64,000 nt of DNA from Candidatus Heimdallarchaeota archaeon (GTDB taxonomy: Archaea; Asgardarchaeota; Heimdallarchaeia; Hodarchaeales; Hodarchaeaceae), in the NCBI GenBank assembly GCA_020353515.1, contig CP070695.1, forward strand, positions 471,173 to 535,172, in the 5' to 3' direction. The translations under genes were made by a program, and so were the position numbers. The notes below the pieces were generated by a model that did not search any database, was not told the origin of the DNA, and worked only from the letters and a program-made list of their open reading frames with translations. Shown piece after piece: positions 45,111 to 53,945 of the stretch (positions are counted from its first letter, which is position 1; each line of letters begins with the position of its first letter).

Positions 45111-45145
45111 CTTTCTTAATAGTCATCATACAGGAGTTTATGATC

Positions 45146-45412
45146 ATGAGCGAAAAAGATACACCACCATCAGATGTAGAATTGGCGAAAGGGAAAGAAG
45201 GATTAGAACACGTTGAAACTAAAGCAGCAGTTTCGGAACGTAAGGTAGTACTTGTATGTAATAAATGTGGTGCTGAGCAAGATTTCCCAGTCTGTGAGGA
45301 ATGTGGAGAACCAATGGATTTTGAAGAAAGAAAGTTCAGCTGTGCCTCATGTGGGAAAGACGCAGCAGTTCCAGCGCATTGTGGTGAGCCCATGGCTCCT
45401 AAAATAGTATAA
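45146..45412 (+). CDS. Small double zinc-ribbon protein
   Basis: This 88-residue acidic protein has a disordered N-terminal third (SEKDTPPSDVELAKG), then CNKCG, CEECG, CASCG and a last HCG, making two zinc-binding knuckle pairs. GGAG lies 9 bases before ATG 45146, so earlier in-frame ATGs at 45071 and 45140 are less likely. Proteins of this type are common in archaea, and their roles (nucleic-acid or protein binding) are mostly unknown. Confidence 0.75.
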   Translation: MSEKDTPPSDVELAKGKEGLEHVETKAAVSERKVVLVCNKCGAEQDFPVCEECGEPMDFEERKFSCASCGKDAAVPAHCGEPMAPKIV

Positions 45413-45540
45413 GTCTACTTGAACATACTTCCATTTCATACTTATGGTTCCATCCCCATATCAAACCATTATAACTCCATTCCACCCTTTTATTTTTTTT
45501 CACAAAGAATGCTTCAATTAAGAGATTTCATTTCACGTTT

Positions 45541-47223
45541 TTAAATTTGTCCTAATAGTAGAGGTAGAATACCTGTTAATTGAAGGATTAACAAATAGAT
45601 AAAACCAAGTACTAACAATACTGCGCTCAAAGGGGCCATTTTTTTTACATAATCCATAAAAGTGACTGGATGCCCTTCTTGTTGAAGTACTTGAACACCT
45701 ATGACTCCTGTAACTGTTCCAAAGGGAGTAAATCCTCCACCAAAGGTAACTGCATATAAAAGAGTAAACCACAGCAATCCTCCTACAGGAAATCCAAAAA
45801 CTGTCTGGCCAGAAAACTCTGGGTTATCTAGAAGAATGCGAATAACTTCTGCTAACGCAATTGTAATGGGAATATTTGCAACAATAGCACTAAGGATTGA
45901 AATAACCGTGATGATTATGATTGCAAGTATAAGAGGATCTCCACCAGATACCTGAAGCATTATTTGAGCTAAAACCTCAAGAACACCTGAGATTTGCAAT
46001 GCACCAACCAAAACAAAAAGACCAATGAAAAATAGGATTGAATCAAGTTCAATCTCATGGATTACACTATCAATGTCAGCTTTCGTGATAATAATAGCAA
46101 GGATTGCTCCCGTGATTGCAACAAATCCCACTGATAAGCCAATATTACTAGATAATACTAATCCAACTACCACAAATCCTAATACAACTGAACCTAGATA
46201 TAGCTTTCTTCTTGAGTCTACTACTGACCATTCATCCAAGAAACTTACTATTGTAGGATCGATTCTCATATCTTCTGTGACAGTAAGTTCTTTTTTAAAG
46301 ATCAAGAAAATATATCCAATTGATATTGCGATTGCAACTCCGATAAAGACAGAATTGACAAGAGAAAATGTCATAAATGGGATGTTACCAGCTTTCTTAC
46401 TAGCAATCAAGATACCAGGCAGAGAACCTATCACAGTTATTATTCCAGCCATTACAGTGGCTGCAACCTCGGCTAATATGTAGGGTTTAGGATTTAGATC
46501 CAGTCCACGTGTTACAGTGATAGTTATACTACTAAGTAAGATGATAGCGGTTGTATTATCCAGTAAAGCTGATAATATCAAGGTGAGGAAGAATACTAGC
46601 ACTAAGAGTCTTTTAGGTGTTCCCTGAGATGCTTTAATTGTCCGAATAGACACCATATCAAAGAGGCCAGTGTCTGAAAGCACTGCAACAAGTAAACTCA
46701 TCCCAAAAACAATAGATATAACTTCCCATTCGATAAATGAACCAAATAGGGCCACTTCAAAAAAGAGATCTGGAGCCTCTGCAAGTTCTACAAGCTGTTC
46801 TAATGTTAATGGCAATTTTCGACCAATTTCTTTTGATAACTGCTCTGCTGTTAAACTGTCCAAATGTTCATGTTCGAGCCCTCTTAAGTACTCTAAAGGT
46901 AATAACTGGTCGAGAAATATGATCATTAACATAACAGAAAGAGCACTACCAAAAAGAATGACCCGAAGCTTTTCTTCCTCCGCTAATGAAAGAAATATAA
47001 AAACGACAACAAAAAAAAGGACAATCAAAATTTGAACTTCAGTATGAGTAAAAACATGAGGAGGAGCAATAAATAACAAACTCAATATCACAGCTATACC
47101 AGTTAGAAAAATGGCAGGTATTGTAAATTTTTCTGAAACCTTTTCACCTTTGTCATCCCAAACCCAGAGAAAAACGCTAATGACAAAACCAATCACTGAA
47201 ACAATGGTTACCCAGGTTAACAA
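45541..47223 (-). CDS. ArsB/NhaD-type ion transporter
   Basis: This 560-residue protein has about 13 hydrophobic segments. ALLDNTTAIILLSSITI and FGGGFTPFGTVTGVIGVQV are the two helix-breaking motifs of the IT superfamily (ArsB, NhaD, SLC13/CitM). The first 100 residues form an added four-helix unit. Substrate could be sodium/proton or an anion. It is not an operon partner of its neighbours: gaps of 128 and 162 bases. Confidence 0.85.
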   Translation of the reverse strand: MLTWVTIVSVIGFVISVFLWVWDDKGEKVSEKFTIPAIFLTGIAVILSLLFIAPPHVFTHTEVQILIVLFFVVVFIFLSLAEEEKLRVILFGSALSVMLMIIFLDQLLPLEYLRGLEHEHLDSLTAEQLSKEIGRKLPLTLEQLVELAEAPDLFFEVALFGSFIEWEVISIVFGMSLLVAVLSDTGLFDMVSIRTIKASQGTPKRLLVLVFFLTLILSALLDNTTAIILLSSITITVTRGLDLNPKPYILAEVAATVMAGIITVIGSLPGILIASKKAGNIPFMTFSLVNSVFIGVAIAISIGYIFLIFKKELTVTEDMRIDPTIVSFLDEWSVVDSRRKLYLGSVVLGFVVVGLVLSSNIGLSVGFVAITGAILAIIITKADIDSVIHEIELDSILFFIGLFVLVGALQISGVLEVLAQIMLQVSGGDPLILAIIIITVISILSAIVANIPITIALAEVIRILLDNPEFSGQTVFGFPVGGLLWFTLLYAVTFGGGFTPFGTVTGVIGVQVLQQEGHPVTFMDYVKKMAPLSAVLLVLGFIYLLILQLTGILPLLLGQI

Positions 47224-47385
47224 ATCGTTACAAACCTTCTACTATCCTGAATCAAACTCTGTATAGCAATTCTATTATGTTCTTATATAGCAAACGAAAT
47301 ATTATAAGATTTACTGTCATATATTTGAGAAGTATTTTAAAGAAGAATTTCAAACGTACAAAGGTTAATATCAAATTTTGAGCAA

Positions 47386-48411
47386 TTATTTAAGAAAAGG
47401 ATCTATAATAGACTTTGCTGCTGAATAGGGATCAGTTTTTTTTGTTATAATACCATTTAGTATTTCTTCCCATTTTTGTTTATTCATCAAATTATCAAGA
47501 ATATTTTCAAAAAATTCTACCTTTAAAATCTCCAAGATTTCATTCTTTCTGCGGGTCAATTCGCGTTCATGACTAAAAACCTTATTGGTTTTTAAGTGTT
47601 CATTAAACCTTAAAATAGTCTCTGTCAGTTCAGTAATCCCTGTTTTATCCTTGTTTGAAGTAGAGATGACTGGAATATTCCAATGTTCTTCTTCTTTTAC
47701 AGATGGATCAATACTTAATAACAATTTCAGCTCATTAACTATTTCTTGGGCTCCAGGACGATCTGCTTTATTTACGACATATATATCAGCAATTTCCATA
47801 ATCCCCGCTTTTATTGCTTGAACTGCATCACCAGTTCCTGGAATTCCTAAAACACAGCAGCAGTGAGCTGTTTTAACAATTTCTACCTCACTTTGGCCTG
47901 CTCCAACTGTCTCAACTAAAATGATATCGTATCCACTAGCATCTAAAACACGGATTGCATCCATGGTGGCACGAGATAACCCACCTAAGCTCCCACGAGA
48001 CCCCATTGAGCGAATGAAAACTCCTGAATCAGTCTGTACATCATCCATCCGAATTCGATCACCCAGAAGTGCTCCACCACTAAATGGAGATGTTGGATCA
48101 ACAGCAATTATTCCAACTTTCTTGTGATATTTACGGAATTCTATGGCAAGATTGTTAATTAATGTTGACTTTCCAGATCCTGGAGGGCCAGTTATACCTA
48201 CGATGAATGCGTTTCCTGTTGCATGAAAAATATACTTAATAAAATCGGCACATCTGTCTGGTTGATTTTCGACTAGTGAAATTGCCTGTGCAATGGCACG
48301 TCGATTCCCAGCTAGAACTTTATTAACCAGATCTTGCAATTCAGAGGCTCCAAATATCATCATCCTTATAAAAGTTGCATTTTTAAAAAAGGGGAGAAGA
48401 GTCTCTCTCAT
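47386..48411 (-). CDS. meaB: MeaB/ArgK family GTPase, B12-mutase chaperone
   Basis: This 341-residue G3E-type GTPase has Walker A GPPGSGKSTL, VDPTSPFSGGALLGDRIRM with the metal residues, VETVGAGQSE as switch II and VNKADRPGA for base recognition. MeaB protects and loads methylmalonyl-CoA mutase or related acyl-CoA mutases with adenosylcobalamin. No mutase gene is in the window. The ATG overlaps the stop of the two-helix protein at 48408 (ATGA), so the genes are coupled. Confidence 0.93.
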   Translation of the reverse strand: MRETLLPFFKNATFIRMMIFGASELQDLVNKVLAGNRRAIAQAISLVENQPDRCADFIKYIFHATGNAFIVGITGPPGSGKSTLINNLAIEFRKYHKKVGIIAVDPTSPFSGGALLGDRIRMDDVQTDSGVFIRSMGSRGSLGGLSRATMDAIRVLDASGYDIILVETVGAGQSEVEIVKTAHCCCVLGIPGTGDAVQAIKAGIMEIADIYVVNKADRPGAQEIVNELKLLLSIDPSVKEEEHWNIPVISTSNKDKTGITELTETILRFNEHLKTNKVFSHERELTRRKNEILEILKVEFFENILDNLMNKQKWEEILNGIITKKTDPYSAAKSIIDPFLK

Positions 48412-48614
48412 AAGAACCTGTCGATAATTACAAGGAGACCATACAAAATCCCAGAAAATACAATTCCTACAATGATTGCAAAACCTGCTGTCAAGATGTC
48501 AACTACAAATAATGCTTGAAACAATGCAAAAAGGGCAATGACCCAGATAATGATTAAACCTGCAATTAGGAAGAATTTCTTCCAAGTTAATTGCTTTAGA
48601 AAACTCAAATACAC
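48408..48614 (-). CDS. Two-helix membrane protein, copy B
   Basis: This 68-residue protein starts with FLKQLTWKKFFLIAG and has two hydrophobic helices and a short basic end. It is a paralogue of the 69-residue protein at 49907-50116 (FLSRFTWREYFLIGG): the FL..(L/F)TW(K/R) opening, the first helix ending IIW and the IIDRFL/IVERIF ends correspond. Its stop overlaps the meaB start. Function is unknown; the pair flanks the enolase-superfamily gene. Confidence 0.65.
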   Translation of the reverse strand: MYLSFLKQLTWKKFFLIAGLIIIWVIALFALFQALFVVDILTAGFAIIVGIVFSGILYGLLVIIDRFL

Positions 48615-48639
48615 ATACTCCTTGTGATTTACTTGATAT

Positions 48640-49872
48640 TCAATTCTGTTTCGCTTCTTTATCTTTCCTCCGCTTTAATTTGAGAGAAGTAATTAACCCT
48701 TTTTCTTTCATAACCTTTTTTCTTAAGTTTGATTCGGTCATGGAGAAAAATTTACGCCCAAATTTTTTAACTTTCTTCCAATCGATTGAGCATGCTAGTC
48801 CTGCCTCCTGAGGTAGTTCTAAATACCCTTCTTTTGGTATTATTGGAGACTCTAAAATTCCATCGCGAAATTCTGGTATCCATGAACCTGGTTCATGCGG
48901 AAACTCTAATGGAAATTCACGATCGGTTAGAGCAGATGTATGGAGATTAATCCATAATCCAACACCATTTGTCCATGTATGTGGACTGAACCCGAGATTT
49001 CTATTTTTGACACTATTTATGACTTTTAATGTATCATGAAAACCAAAGACTGTTACATCTGGTTGATATAGATCTAGACTGTCAAAATGTAAAAACATCC
49101 GAGTTTCATGCCACCCAGCGTTTAATTCCGCACCTGCAATTTTAATAACGCTAGCTTTACGCAGCTCAGCATACTCTTCATATTTATGCATTTCTAATGG
49201 TTCTTCCAACCACCAAATATTTTGATCCTCAATTAATTCGACAAATCGTTGAGCACGATCAAGATCCCACGCAGGTATTCGATCTACAATAGTAACTAAC
49301 CACCCTTGATTAGCATCGATCATTAAAGGAAATTCTTGATCCACCTTGGATCGTGTTTCTTTGATAACCTGTACATCGTCATCTAAAGTTTTCGCTTTGA
49401 CCCGAAGTTTAACACCTTTGTAATCAGCCTCTTGTGCTTGTTTGATTACCTTCGCATGCTGTTTTACCTGACATGTCGCTCCAGTAGACCAATAAACAGG
49501 GATGGGGGCATCTTTCCCGCCTAACATTTTCCATACTGGAACATCCTCCACTTGGGCTTTAATATCATAAAACGCTGCTTCCATCCAATAATTACGCCAA
49601 CCCAAGAACGAAGCTTCAGTTACTCGTTGATGAGCAAGATCAAGATCACAGGGATCCAAACCTAAAATATAAGGGGCTAAAAGACCCCCCAAACCCTCAC
49701 GCTCTTCCCCAAATGCCACCCCTGCTGCAATTCCAGTAATATCAGCATCTGTTGATAATCGAAGAAGAGTGAACCGATTGTGAGTCTGAGGATAGCCTGG
49801 AATCCACGAGGGATAGAATGTAGATTTTAATGGGATTGAAATATGAAACAGTTCAACTTTAGTTATTTTCAA
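48640..49872 (-). CDS. Enolase superfamily enzyme (mandelate racemase/dehydratase group)
   Basis: This 410-residue protein has the capping domain at the start, then KGVKLRVKAK with the KxK acid-base pair, MIDANQGW, WWLEEPLEM and IAGAELNAG with the three metal ligands, and FSPHTWTNG with the catalytic His. These put it among acid-sugar dehydratases and racemases. The Lys-rich last 25 residues are an extension. Substrate is not evident. It sits between two tiny paralogous membrane proteins and upstream of meaB in one direction. Confidence 0.9.
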   Translation of the reverse strand: MKITKVELFHISIPLKSTFYPSWIPGYPQTHNRFTLLRLSTDADITGIAAGVAFGEEREGLGGLLAPYILGLDPCDLDLAHQRVTEASFLGWRNYWMEAAFYDIKAQVEDVPVWKMLGGKDAPIPVYWSTGATCQVKQHAKVIKQAQEADYKGVKLRVKAKTLDDDVQVIKETRSKVDQEFPLMIDANQGWLVTIVDRIPAWDLDRAQRFVELIEDQNIWWLEEPLEMHKYEEYAELRKASVIKIAGAELNAGWHETRMFLHFDSLDLYQPDVTVFGFHDTLKVINSVKNRNLGFSPHTWTNGVGLWINLHTSALTDREFPLEFPHEPGSWIPEFRDGILESPIIPKEGYLELPQEAGLACSIDWKKVKKFGRKFFSMTESNLRKKVMKEKGLITSLKLKRRKDKEAKQN

Positions 49873-49906
49873 AGCTTATCACTTGAAATTGAAAGGGGTC
49901 TAGAGT

Positions 49907-50116
49907 TTAGAATATTCTTTCAACGATCGCAATGAGAATCAAAAGCACTCCAGTTGCAATGACTCCAATAAACAAGGCGAAGCCTATAGTATTCATGTCA
50001 TTATTTCCGAAAGCATTAAAAGAAACAAATGCGACAGATGCCCAAATAATCAATAATCCTCCAATGAGGAAGTACTCTCTCCACGTGAATCTGCTCAAAA
50101 ATCCTTTATCACTCAA
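49907..50116 (-). CDS. Two-helix membrane protein, copy A
   Basis: This 69-residue protein has two hydrophobic helices (YFLIGGLLIIW and FALFIGVIATGVLLILIAI) after a short basic start with FTWREY. It is the paralogue of copy B at 48408. The enolase-superfamily gene follows after 34 bases, so this is probably the first gene of a four-gene unit. No family is recognised. Confidence 0.6.
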   Translation of the reverse strand: MSDKGFLSRFTWREYFLIGGLLIIWASVAFVSFNAFGNNDMNTIGFALFIGVIATGVLLILIAIVERIF

Positions 50117-50283
50117 ATAAACTACCTCACACTAAATATTCCAAATGAGAAGTTTTTCTATCTTTATTTTATGGATGTATATAAAACTAGGTATTAATCT
50201 GTTGTATTCCTTTTATTCCATGAAAAAAATCTAGATTCAGGTATTGAACTCAACTAGAAATTCTTACACCACAACATATCTTA

Positions 50284-51005
50284 CTAATCTATTGTATCTG
50301 TGATGGTATCCTCAGTAATTGGAAAATCAAAATGATAAATTTTATTCAGGAAAGCCAAGATCCCTGCAATAATTATCGTATAATACCCCACATTCATCAC
50401 TAAGTTAATAAAGCTGGAAATAACCACTGTCTGCCAAATATCCTGATTAAAAACTGGAGTTAGGACAAAAAGGGAGAACGAAGTAATCTGGGAAAAAACG
50501 ACAGCACAAACAAAACTTACTAAAAGAATTTTTACATGTGGCGTAAATATAGATAAACTCCTCCTAGGTTTATAAGTGCTGGAATTCCCTTCATTCTAAA
50601 ATTACAGCAATATTTATCGTAATAGAGGTATAAAAAACTCGATGCAATTCCTAATCCTAGATCTCTGACAAAATTTGACAAAGAAATCTGAATCCACTCT
50701 CCTGTGATGAGCGGAATATCTATCCAAAAGTAACTGCCCTCAGGAAAAGGAATTATGCCTGTAAAATAATATTCTACTAACCAAAGACTTTCTATAAAAA
50801 TCAGGAATTGAGAAACTCATAAAATCACAAATAGGATTAAGAAGCGGCCATAAAGTAGCTGAGTAGAGATTCTCTGTTTGGAAGCTTGCATTAGCCTTAG
50901 TTGCTTAACCTTTTCCCGCTGTATAATTAGAAAAAACACTATTATGGCAAAAAACCTAGTAATCTGGATAAATGAATAAATTATTACTTCTGGTGGAATT
51001 TCCAT
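50284..51005 (-). pseudogene. Polytopic membrane protein gene with one in-frame stop and one frameshift
   Basis: From ATG 51005 a 62-residue piece reads through one helix and ends at TGA 50817-50819 in the hydrophobic context LFVIL-stop-VSQFLIF. The same frame then continues for about 95 codons (SLWLVEYYFTG, later DLGLGIASSFLYLYYD). Near the GGG at 50587-50589 the sense moves to another frame (SSTYKPRRSLSIFTPHVKI) and runs through two more helices to TAG 50284. A Trp codon (TGG) at the TGA and one base at the GGG would give a protein of about 240 residues. The family is unknown. Confidence 0.6.
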
Positions 51006-51150
51006 ATTTATTTAATTCTAGTTGGAAATAAAAACCCTTTCATCAATTGAATTGAGGAAAATAAAGAGGCTTCCCTAAAATCTTCATACTTGTTTCCATT
51101 CTCAGGCTCATTAAAAAAGTAGTATGTATATTCTTGCTAAGTAAATATTA

Positions 51151-51963
51151 TCATCGTTTTAGAAAATTCAAGGACTTTTTAACCGTTGGATCTCCTTGGC
51201 CATCAAATAGAAGAGTGATCGGAGTGATGCTAGTAACTTTCTTCTTTAAAACGGCATAAGCGTCAGTATTCTTAGGAATATCAAGCGTTTCACCCCAAAT
51301 CCAATAATAAGGAACTCCTCTAGGATCTTCTCGGCGGATTGTATTATCTCTATACTTTGTTTTTGCCATTGGACAAATCTCAATTGGTGTATCCTTGGAG
51401 ATGGTGTTAGGGAAGTTAACATTAAGAAAACCCACCCCTTCAGGGAGACCATGGTCTAGAACCTTCTCTATGATTTCACAAGCTGTTTCTGCAGCAATTT
51501 TCATACCTGGGGGATCAGCAAAGTCATCAAAAAAGAGATGTTCATCCACATCCATAGAAAATGCGATAGCAGGAAAACCAAGAAGTGCTGCTTCGAATGA
51601 TACCGCACATGTTCCAGAAGTTAGAATAGAATGAACACTGGTGTTTTCTCCTGCATTAATTCCTGAAACAATGAGATCAAAAGGAGACTTTCCACCATTA
51701 GCACGTTGATAGACTCCATGAATCACAGCATCCGCTGGAGTTCCAGTAGTTCGCCACCCAACTTCACCATCAAGATATGACAGAGGAACCTCTTGCATTC
51801 TAACAGGCTGATCGAAAGTAATTGCTTTCCCCTCTGCAGAGCGTTGAGACCGAGGAGCAATAATAGTTATGTCCCATTTACGTCGATGTATCGCACTAGC
51901 CAGAGAACGAATTCCAGTAGAGTAAATTCCATCATCATTGGATAGAAGTATATCAGGGGTCAT
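51151..51963 (-). CDS. surE: 5'/3'-nucleotidase SurE
   Basis: This 270-residue protein opens ILLSNDDGIYSTGI with the metal-binding Asp pair, and IIAPRSQRSAEGKAIT, VSGINAGEN and TSGTCAVSFEAALLG complete the SurE pattern. It removes phosphate from nucleoside monophosphates. The frame is open to 52002, but MTPDILLSNDDG at 51963 is the normal family start. Confidence 0.93.
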   Translation of the reverse strand: MTPDILLSNDDGIYSTGIRSLASAIHRRKWDITIIAPRSQRSAEGKAITFDQPVRMQEVPLSYLDGEVGWRTTGTPADAVIHGVYQRANGGKSPFDLIVSGINAGENTSVHSILTSGTCAVSFEAALLGFPAIAFSMDVDEHLFFDDFADPPGMKIAAETACEIIEKVLDHGLPEGVGFLNVNFPNTISKDTPIEICPMAKTKYRDNTIRREDPRGVPYYWIWGETLDIPKNTDAYAVLKKKVTSITPITLLFDGQGDPTVKKSLNFLKR

Positions 51964-52142
51964 TGTCTGTCGCCATATAGAAGTTTGTTTCCACAAAATC
52001 AATTTTATTGATACATAATAACACTATTGATAGAATTATTTCTTCCAATAGCAGAAAACAGCGAAAGAAGGGTGATATTCAAGAGGCATATAAAGCCTGG
52101 ATTCTATGTCAGGGTGGAAATTATATTCGTAATTAGCCAAGA

Positions 52143-53846
52143 TTATGAATCCCATTTTCCTTCGGATCTCAGTTTTTGTGCAATCTCTTCTCCCTGCTTT
52201 TTCAAAATCATATAATCAGTTTTACCAACTCGGGTAAGAGGAATTTTTCCTGTTTTCAGTATCTCAAAATGGCTTGGTCGTTTGTATGCTGCGATATTTT
52301 TTACAGCTTCATCTAATTCTGCTATTGAGAGCTCCTGTCCTTCAATTTTCTCAACAAAAGCCATTATTCCTTCAGTGAAAACTTCATGAGGAACACCAAC
52401 ACAAGCGACTGTACCAACCTTCCCTTTAAACGACTGTTCAACAAAATCTTCAACCTCAGTTGGAAACACATTATAACCCTTAGGTTTTATGATAAACTTG
52501 GCCCGTCCAGCGAACTGAAGCCCTTTCTCCCCATAGGAACCTAAATCACCAGAATAACAGTAACCATCTGTTGATATAGTCTTTTGTGTGTTTTCTTCAT
52601 CCCCTAAATACCCCAGAAACACTTGAGGTCCTGAAAAACAGATCTCTCCGACTTCTCCTGGGGCTTTTTCATCACCGGCAGATCCATCTTGCTTCATAGG
52701 ATCTCTAATTGAAATTGGGCTAATAAGCATATCATAACCAATACTAGCTAAAATATCATCAACTGTACCCCCATGGGGAGTATAAGTCAAGAAACCAGCA
52801 CTTTCCGTTAAACCAAAGCCACTACCCATTTCTGGAGCCATTGTTGACAATTTCTCAAGGAATGGGCGAGTAACAGCCTGACCCCCATAAATAGCGAATC
52901 TAAGCGAAGAAATATCATAATCATTATAGTTAGGAAGTCTCCATTGCATTGCAAAGAGTGCAGGAATCTGACCAAGTACTGTTACATTATATTTCTGCAC
53001 CGCATCTAGAGTTTTTTCAGCATCGAAAATATGGAGGATCACACTAATACCACCTCCATAAATTGTGGTCGCTAATTGTTCAGTAGTGCAACCAACATGG
53101 CTTGGGGGAAGATTAACACACATAATGTCTTTCTCATCCATTGCAAAACCTACAAGAAGGCCTATGTTCTGGACCAAGATATTTTCATGAGAAAGGAGTG
53201 CAGGTTTAGGAAAACCTGTGGAACCAGTTGTAAAGATGATTAAGCATGGATCATCTTTTTCTACCTGCTTTTGAGCTTTCTTCACCTTCCTAGTGATCAG
53301 TGATTTAATGTAGGTTCCTTTAATTCCTTTGATAAAATCTGATATCCCTATAGCTCCCTCCATAATAAGATCAGCTTCTTTTTGAAACTGTACCCAGTAT
53401 TGACAGACATATTTATGATCCTTCATCACTTCAGCAATCATTGGTCGAAAGTCTGCTCGCTCAGTCATCCCTAAAAAGAAATAAACCTTAGGTTTTATCT
53501 TCGCAAAATTTCTACTTATTTCCTGAGCTTTTAACCTTAGATCTAATGGGGCTATTATTACTCCGATACGATAGCACGCGTACATTAAATAAACATGTTC
53601 TTTTAAGAGTGGTAGTGAAGTAGCTACAATATCCCCTTTCCTTAATCCAATGGAAAGTAATTTTGCGGCAAATGCTTTGGATTTAGTGGCAAAATCTTTC
53701 CAAGTAACTTCCTCCCCAGTGTCATATTCAATTAGGGCAATTTCAGAACCCTTTACTTTTGAGAAGTGATCTACATAATCAAACATCCGTGGAAGTAGTT
53801 CATTATATCTTTTCTTACATTCTTCATCCATGGCTGGGTTTTTCAT
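52143..53846 (-). CDS. AMP-forming acyl-CoA synthetase/ligase
   Basis: This 567-residue protein of the ANL superfamily has IIFTTGSTGFPKPALLSHEN (P-loop), GFGLTESAGFL, YSGDLGSYGEKGL and a C-terminal GYNVFPTEVED, with the catalytic Lys in TRVGKTDYM. It resembles medium- or long-chain fatty acyl-CoA ligases. It could feed beta-oxidation with the MaoC-type enzyme at 61073. The next gene (surE) is 179 bases on, and no operon is evident. Confidence 0.9.
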   Translation of the reverse strand: MKNPAMDEECKKRYNELLPRMFDYVDHFSKVKGSEIALIEYDTGEEVTWKDFATKSKAFAAKLLSIGLRKGDIVATSLPLLKEHVYLMYACYRIGVIIAPLDLRLKAQEISRNFAKIKPKVYFFLGMTERADFRPMIAEVMKDHKYVCQYWVQFQKEADLIMEGAIGISDFIKGIKGTYIKSLITRKVKKAQKQVEKDDPCLIIFTTGSTGFPKPALLSHENILVQNIGLLVGFAMDEKDIMCVNLPPSHVGCTTEQLATTIYGGGISVILHIFDAEKTLDAVQKYNVTVLGQIPALFAMQWRLPNYNDYDISSLRFAIYGGQAVTRPFLEKLSTMAPEMGSGFGLTESAGFLTYTPHGGTVDDILASIGYDMLISPISIRDPMKQDGSAGDEKAPGEVGEICFSGPQVFLGYLGDEENTQKTISTDGYCYSGDLGSYGEKGLQFAGRAKFIIKPKGYNVFPTEVEDFVEQSFKGKVGTVACVGVPHEVFTEGIMAFVEKIEGQELSIAELDEAVKNIAAYKRPSHFEILKTGKIPLTRVGKTDYMILKKQGEEIAQKLRSEGKWDS

Positions 53847-53945
53847 TTAAGTAACCTCATCTTGTAATTATTTGTTCAAAATTCTTTCATAAAGAAATAA
53901 TCAAATCATCTAGTAATATCAATATTTCTAAGTAATGTAGCTTTA

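Noticed and set aside
45533..47035. Several 60-150 codon frames opposite or inside the ArsB/NhaD-type transporter
   Set aside because: They follow the complement of hydrophobic codons (Thr/Ile/Ser-rich) and carry no motif.
50817..50819. TGA read as selenocysteine
   Set aside because: It lies in a hydrophobic helix with no redox motif, and a later frameshift in the same gene points to decay or error.
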